Below are positions 60,556 through 64,000 of a DNA stretch of 64,000 bases, piece by piece. The notes below the pieces were generated by a model, which had not been told where the DNA came from, ran no database searches, and was given only the letters and a program-made list of their open reading frames with translations. This stretch comes from JBMNOZ01 sp050943335. Its GTDB lineage: Bacteria > Bacillota > Desulfitobacteriia > Desulfitobacteriales > Syntrophobotulaceae. The DNA lies in contig JBMNOZ010000010.1 of assembly GCA_050943335.1 (NCBI GenBank), positions 1 through 64,000 of the forward strand. The letters run 5' to 3'. The position numbers and the translations under genes were made by a program. Every line of letters begins with the position of its first letter. The first letter of the stretch is position 1.

Positions 60556-60598
60556 CCATTTCAATGTCTGAATATCCCTTTGCGTTTTCTATATTAAA

Positions 60599-60625
60599 AT
60601 ACCGGGTCTCTAAAAAACCCGGTAT
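60599..60625 (-). terminator. terminator of amidohydrolase copy C
   Basis: ATACCGGGT/ACCCGGTAT stem on the minus strand followed by TTTAATATAG. Confidence 0.75.
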
Positions 60626-60663
60626 GTAGTCATCATTTAAATTTTACTCCTTTGCTGCAGTAT

Positions 60664-61593
60664 CTAAGCCAACTCCTCTTCAATTCTCATTAGACGGGCC
60701 GCATTAAGGAAGAGAACTTTATCCAACAATTCCGGTTCGTTTTTAAAGGCTTTTTCTACTTCTGCTAAACTATGTTTGTGAGACCCAAAGGGAAAATCAG
60801 TACCAAACATTACTTTATCAGGACCAAAGGCTTCTACCATCTTGACCATATATTTAGCATCCCGGAAAGAAGTGTCCACGTAGATGTTTTTCAAATCGGC
60901 AGATTTCTCAGCGAGAAGCTCCATTTCGCCACCCATAACGCCGCCGCCATGGGCAGCCACAATCCTGGTATTGGGATGCTGTCTGGCGATCTCAATAATA
61001 TTGATTGTGTCGGAGGCTTCCGGATTAGTTTTGTAAGGTTTGTCCGGCGCATAATAATGGTTAACTCCGCAATGGAAGGCAACAGGGAGGTCAAGTTCAC
61101 CAAACAGGTCTACTGCAGCGTGAACTTTTGGATCGTCCGGAGTCATATTTTGCAGGGTGAGGTGAACTTTTAGACCTTTAGCACCCCTGGCAACATCACT
61201 CCTTAATTTTGTACACATGTCCTCAAGAGGTAAATTAAAGTCTGCGCTGGTCCAAGGAATAATTCTCGGATCAAGTTTCGAGGCTGCTAAGTATTCTTCA
61301 AAACTTGTGTTTGGTAAGATAGGAAACATGCAGATAAAGTCAATATTACTTTCATCAAGACTTTTTCCTACAGCTTCCAATGTGCATTCCCAGACCCGAT
61401 ATTGACCGGCATCGATCAAGATAAGAACCTCTTCCTCATTTTTCGGCATGAGGGGTCTGCTGTAACCGTCCAATTCCAATTGTTCGAACGGGTCCGGATA
61501 ATTACCCTTTTGCACATTGGTCTTAAAAGTTATGTTCTTATTTTCGTGAAATATGTCTCCGAGATGTGCATGGCAATCAATTACTCTCCTCAT
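60664..61593 (-). CDS. ACMSD-like amidohydrolase, resident copy C
   Basis: 309 residues from the ATG at 61593, which follows AAAGGAGG. DCHAHLGDIFHENKN, GLKVHLTLQN, AFHCGVNHYY, AHGGGVMGGE and MFGTDFPFGSHKHS. It is highly similar to copy B along the whole length, a recent tandem duplication. Divergence lies in surface helices and the C-terminus. Together with the AraC regulator just upstream this looks like a small inducible catabolic locus. Confidence 0.87.
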   Translation of the reverse strand: MRRVIDCHAHLGDIFHENKNITFKTNVQKGNYPDPFEQLELDGYSRPLMPKNEEEVLILIDAGQYRVWECTLEAVGKSLDESNIDFICMFPILPNTSFEEYLAASKLDPRIIPWTSADFNLPLEDMCTKLRSDVARGAKGLKVHLTLQNMTPDDPKVHAAVDLFGELDLPVAFHCGVNHYYAPDKPYKTNPEASDTINIIEIARQHPNTRIVAAHGGGVMGGEMELLAEKSADLKNIYVDTSFRDAKYMVKMVEAFGPDKVMFGTDFPFGSHKHSLAEVEKAFKNEPELLDKVLFLNAARLMRIEEELA

Positions 61594-61735
61594 GATTTCC
61601 TCCTTTTCAAGCAAGTAAGATATTCAATGTTTTTTGAGCTCGATTGGGGATACGATCGTTTCTTTACTCAGTTGTTTAAATTGATACCATTAGTACTGTA
61701 GCACCATAAGCATACCTTATTTTTCTTCTCGATTT

Positions 61736-61764
61736 ATTGTAGAAAAAGGATATTCCTGTCTTAA
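61736..61764 (-). promoter_or_regulatory. candidate promoter of amidohydrolase copy C
   Basis: TTAAGA, 17 bases, TACAAT on the minus strand, inside the block shared with copy B. Confidence 0.6.
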
Positions 61765-61815
61765 TTTGTTTTTTTATAGTTTCGACAAATTACCTCCTTA
61801 GTGAGAAAATAAAAT

Positions 61816-61833
61816 CCATCCTCTAACGGATGG
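61816..61833 (-). terminator. terminator of the AraC-type gene
   Basis: CCATCC/GGATGG stem on the minus strand followed by ATTTTATTTT. Confidence 0.8.
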
Positions 61834-61882
61834 TCTAATTTTCAATATTAATGCTCTTGAAACCAATTATTATGTTTTCTCG

Positions 61883-62704
61883 TTAAAATTTGGCTAAAAT
61901 TTTACTCTTATATTCCGAGGGTGTGATATTGGTTAAATTTTTAAACTCCCTTATAAAATGAGAGTGGTCGTAATAACCGCTTTCAAAAGCCACATCGAGC
62001 AAACGATTATTTTTCGGGTCCACAAGCATATGCAATACATTTTGAAATTTGAGTATTTGACCGTACTTTTTAGGCGAGATTCCGAAAGCTTCTTTAAACT
62101 TTTTCCGTAGATAGCGACTCGAGTAACATAGTTTTTGGGACACCATTTCGATGTTAATGGCCCCTTTAAAAAGACAAATTTCTTGCTCACACAGTTCCGT
62201 GTAATCAGGGGAATAACTATGATCAATTAAATAGTTATTCGCAAAGTTTTGAAATTCATCAATCCGACAGTTAAAAGGTTTAGGGTTACAAATCTCTTCT
62301 ATAATCCTGGAATTAGGTACTACTTCGTTGAGCCTTTCTTTTTGATCTAATAATTCCAATAATGAATAGTTTAACTTTCTGATCCCTTTATCACTGAAAG
62401 GTCTGAATCCGAAATACTCAATACCAGGCTGTAAGATGATTTTTCTGGGTTTGGTCCGCCTCCCGAAGAAAACAGCATCTGGATTGGTCTGATCACAACG
62501 GAACAAGATGTCAATACATCCATCGGGAATTACATTTACGGTTTTGGGCTTGTTTCCTTTGATCTTAAACTGATAGAATACTGCTGCATTATGATTTGTA
62601 ATATTCCACTCTTTTACTCTTTGGTAATAATACTCCATGCCAAATTGTAATTCCGGTTGGATCGGTATTTGGGTACCATTAATAGCAACATTGAACTCAA
62701 CCAT
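61883..62704 (-). CDS. AraC family regulator (DUF6597-type sensor)
   Basis: A 273-residue protein. The C-terminal 100 residues hold the double HTH of AraC proteins (MVSQKLCYSSRYLRKKFKEA and LLDVAFESGYYDHSHFIREF, then NITPSEYKSKI). The N-terminal 160 residues form a cupin-like DUF6597 sensor with VIPDGCIDILFRCD and FFGRRTKP. It sits directly upstream of amidohydrolase copy C on the same strand but has its own terminator. Copies B and C are its most likely targets. Confidence 0.9.
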   Translation of the reverse strand: MVEFNVAINGTQIPIQPELQFGMEYYYQRVKEWNITNHNAAVFYQFKIKGNKPKTVNVIPDGCIDILFRCDQTNPDAVFFGRRTKPRKIILQPGIEYFGFRPFSDKGIRKLNYSLLELLDQKERLNEVVPNSRIIEEICNPKPFNCRIDEFQNFANNYLIDHSYSPDYTELCEQEICLFKGAINIEMVSQKLCYSSRYLRKKFKEAFGISPKKYGQILKFQNVLHMLVDPKNNRLLDVAFESGYYDHSHFIREFKNLTNITPSEYKSKILAKF

Positions 62705-62849
62705 AGTGTTCTAACCCCTCTCTCCTTGCCAGATTGAGGACTACTAAAATGTTTAGCCCCTCCATTCCAAACTCTAAGTTTTATTACCCTAAGCCTCAAA
62801 AAAATTTGCTGTGCTTATAACTATACTTACTATAGGTAAGAAATGTCTT

Positions 62850-62897
62850 CATTGTAAAAAACGGACCTGAAAAAAAGTCTAGTAGGTTTTTACAATG
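62850..62897. repeat. long inverted repeat upstream of the AraC gene
   Basis: CATTGTAAAAA and TTTTTACAATG arms with ACCT/AGGT inside. It may end transcription from the MoeA-type gene or serve as an autoregulatory site of the AraC protein. Confidence 0.55.
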
Positions 62898-62982
62898 TCT
62901 CGTCTCTTTTTTGTGCTAAATTATATAACTCAATCTGCTCTTAAGAGGGTGTTCGTTTTTTGCTTTCTGGTAAATCCCAAGG

Positions 62983-64000
62983 TTAATATTCAATTATTTT
63001 TCCTGTGTCTCGGACGTCGTATCCTCCCAGAGCGATTACTTCCTCTTTAAAATCCTCGCTCTTGATAATCTCTAACATTTCTAACAAAAGATCATTTTTA
63101 AAATGTTCCATAGGGATGGCTAAATCATAACGTTCTTCTCCAATAGGGATAAAATCCAACCCCAAAGCCTCAGCAGCGCTTTGGATTCCAAGACCCACAT
63201 CCGCCGCTCCGGAAGCCACGGCAACAGCAACTCCTAAATGTGTATACTCTTCCCGTTGGTACCCTTGAATACTTTCTCTATCAATCTTTTCTTGCTCCAA
63301 TAAAAAGTCTAACAAAACTCTTGTTCCCGAACCTGCTTGCCTATTGATAAAAATTATGTTTTCCCTTGTTAAGTCGCCTAACTCCTGCAAGTTTTTAGGA
63401 TTTCCTTTAGGGACAATTAACCCTTGGGTGCGGTATACCAAGTTGACAAGAATAATTTTCTCGGTCGGTAAAAATCGTTTCAAATAAGGTCCATTATATT
63501 CTCCGCTTTTAGGATCCAGCAAATGAATACCTGCTAAATGAGCCTCCCCTTTTCGCAGGGCCATGATCCCCCCCATACTTCCCACATGAGCAGAGGCAAG
63601 AGCCCCCTGCCCCTTGGCTTTAAGATGGCTGGTGATCAAATCCAAGGTTAGATCATGGGAACCTATACAAACCAGTGTTTTTGTTAATTCGTCTAAGGGA
63701 CGGAGCAACTCAATTTCCACAGTCTGTCCCTCATGAAACCCTTCTTGTAAACGAGGCACTCGCAAGACTCCGTCCGCTCTAACCAAACTCATGGTGACAC
63801 CTGCCCCGCGATTGATGGGAGTTGCAATCCATTTTTTTCCAACTCTCCCTACCTTTACTCGAATAAATTCTTCACTCCCTAGAGCAGAGAATAACTTTTT
63901 ATTCATAACCGCTTCAATTTTAAAATCCTCGCTCTTTTTTAATCCCAAATAATGTTTAACCCACACTTCTAAGAAGAGCTTTGCTGTAAAAAATGCCGAA
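62983..64000 (-). CDS. MoeA-type protein fused to a PBP-like domain (partial, runs off the window)
   Basis: The frame is open to the right edge (SAFFTAKLFLEVWVKHYLG precedes the first internal GTG), so the 5' part is outside. What is seen is the end of the MoeA catalytic domain, MoeA domain IV (FIRVKVGRVGKKWIATPINRGAGVTMSLVRADGVLRVP) and a C-terminal PBP-like domain of about 220 residues (VCIGSHDLTLDLI, FINRQAGSGTRVLLDFLL, DVGLGIQSAAEALGLDFIP). The last is homologous to the domain of the tungstate-locus regulator at 50306. MoeA-PBP fusions occur in Clostridia and archaea; the added domain may bind molybdate or tungstate for insertion. Confidence 0.88.
   Translation of the reverse strand, partial: SAFFTAKLFLEVWVKHYLGLKKSEDFKIEAVMNKKLFSALGSEEFIRVKVGRVGKKWIATPINRGAGVTMSLVRADGVLRVPRLQEGFHEGQTVEIELLRPLDELTKTLVCIGSHDLTLDLITSHLKAKGQGALASAHVGSMGGIMALRKGEAHLAGIHLLDPKSGEYNGPYLKRFLPTEKIILVNLVYRTQGLIVPKGNPKNLQELGDLTRENIIFINRQAGSGTRVLLDFLLEQEKIDRESIQGYQREEYTHLGVAVAVASGAADVGLGIQSAAEALGLDFIPIGEERYDLAIPMEHFKNDLLLEMLEIIKSEDFKEEVIALGGYDVRDTGKIIEY

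Noticed and set aside
1..64000. CRISPR arrays, tRNA or rRNA genes, IS elements
   Set aside because: No regularly spaced repeats, cloverleaf ends or transposase motifs were found on reading both strands. A tRNA in an unusual form could be missed without a scan.

Overview
The window reads as the chromosome of an anaerobic, low-GC, Gram-positive, flagellated bacterium of the Clostridia/Peptococcia type. Supporting signs are a Firmicutes-style flagellar block with CsrA and FliW, the MurT/GatD cell-wall pair, MazEF-type NdoA/NdoAI, a CIRCE element before groES-groEL, strong AGGAGG ribosome sites, many TTG/GTG starts, and a tungsten/molybdenum cofactor economy with aldehyde:ferredoxin oxidoreductase. 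I see no rRNA, tRNA, CRISPR array, transposase or integrase. All family names come from reading motifs; no database search was run.

Layout. 0.2-10.1 kb (minus): flgM-flgN-flgK-flgL-DUF6470-fliW-csrA-(unknown)-flagellin-flaG-fliD-fliS-fliT-like. The flagellin leader carries two good CsrA sites. 10.3-14.3 kb: secreted M28 peptidase, YaaR-like protein and CheR, then a two-gene SufC/SufB-like Fe-S module. 14.5-22.4 kb: an island of different base and codon style between sufC and the 3' end of guaA. It holds a 5'-truncated esterase, two paralogous LysR regulators, a membrane-anchored hydrolase and an ACMSD-like amidohydrolase. A near-copy of the guaA 3' end (12 bases, one mismatch) and a 19-bp direct repeat bound it, but it has no integrase. 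22.4-27.3 kb: guaA (glutaminase domain largely deleted), hpt, an exported protein, groEL/groES. 27.5-41.8 kb: housekeeping genes (mobA, DegV, MarR, NYN protein, formyl-THF ligase, tsaD/rimI/tsaB/tsaE, an amidohydrolase, tex, ndoA/ndoAI, gatD/murT, gamma-carbonic-anhydrase-like). A cluster of three perfect DnaA boxes lies at 31.85 kb.

41.9-47.8 kb (minus) is a long Mo/W-cofactor operon: moeA, a second molybdopterin-binding protein, moaA, moaC, mogA, MOSC, mobB, MOSC, with a structured leader that may be a Moco/Tuco riboswitch. 48.3-50.1 kb: two tandem soluble chemoreceptors. 50.3-53.7 kb: tungstate regulator and tupABC. 53.8-57.5 kb (minus): AOR plus its MoaD-like partner and an iron alcohol dehydrogenase. 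Together these form a coherent unit: import tungstate, build the cofactor, load AOR, and interconvert acid, aldehyde and alcohol. 57.8-62.7 kb (minus): SnoaL-like protein, DUF169 protein, two tandem amidohydrolases homologous to the one in the island, and an AraC regulator. The window ends inside a MoeA-type protein fused to a periplasmic-binding-like domain.

The most unusual points are: (i) the cargo island at guaA; (ii) GuaA with two in-frame deletions that remove its glutaminase centre, together with a GatD whose nucleophile cysteine reads as glycine, so two glutamine amidotransferases in one window look glutamine-blind; (iii) three copies of one unassigned amidohydrolase, one on the island and two in the resident genome, each beside its own class of regulator.
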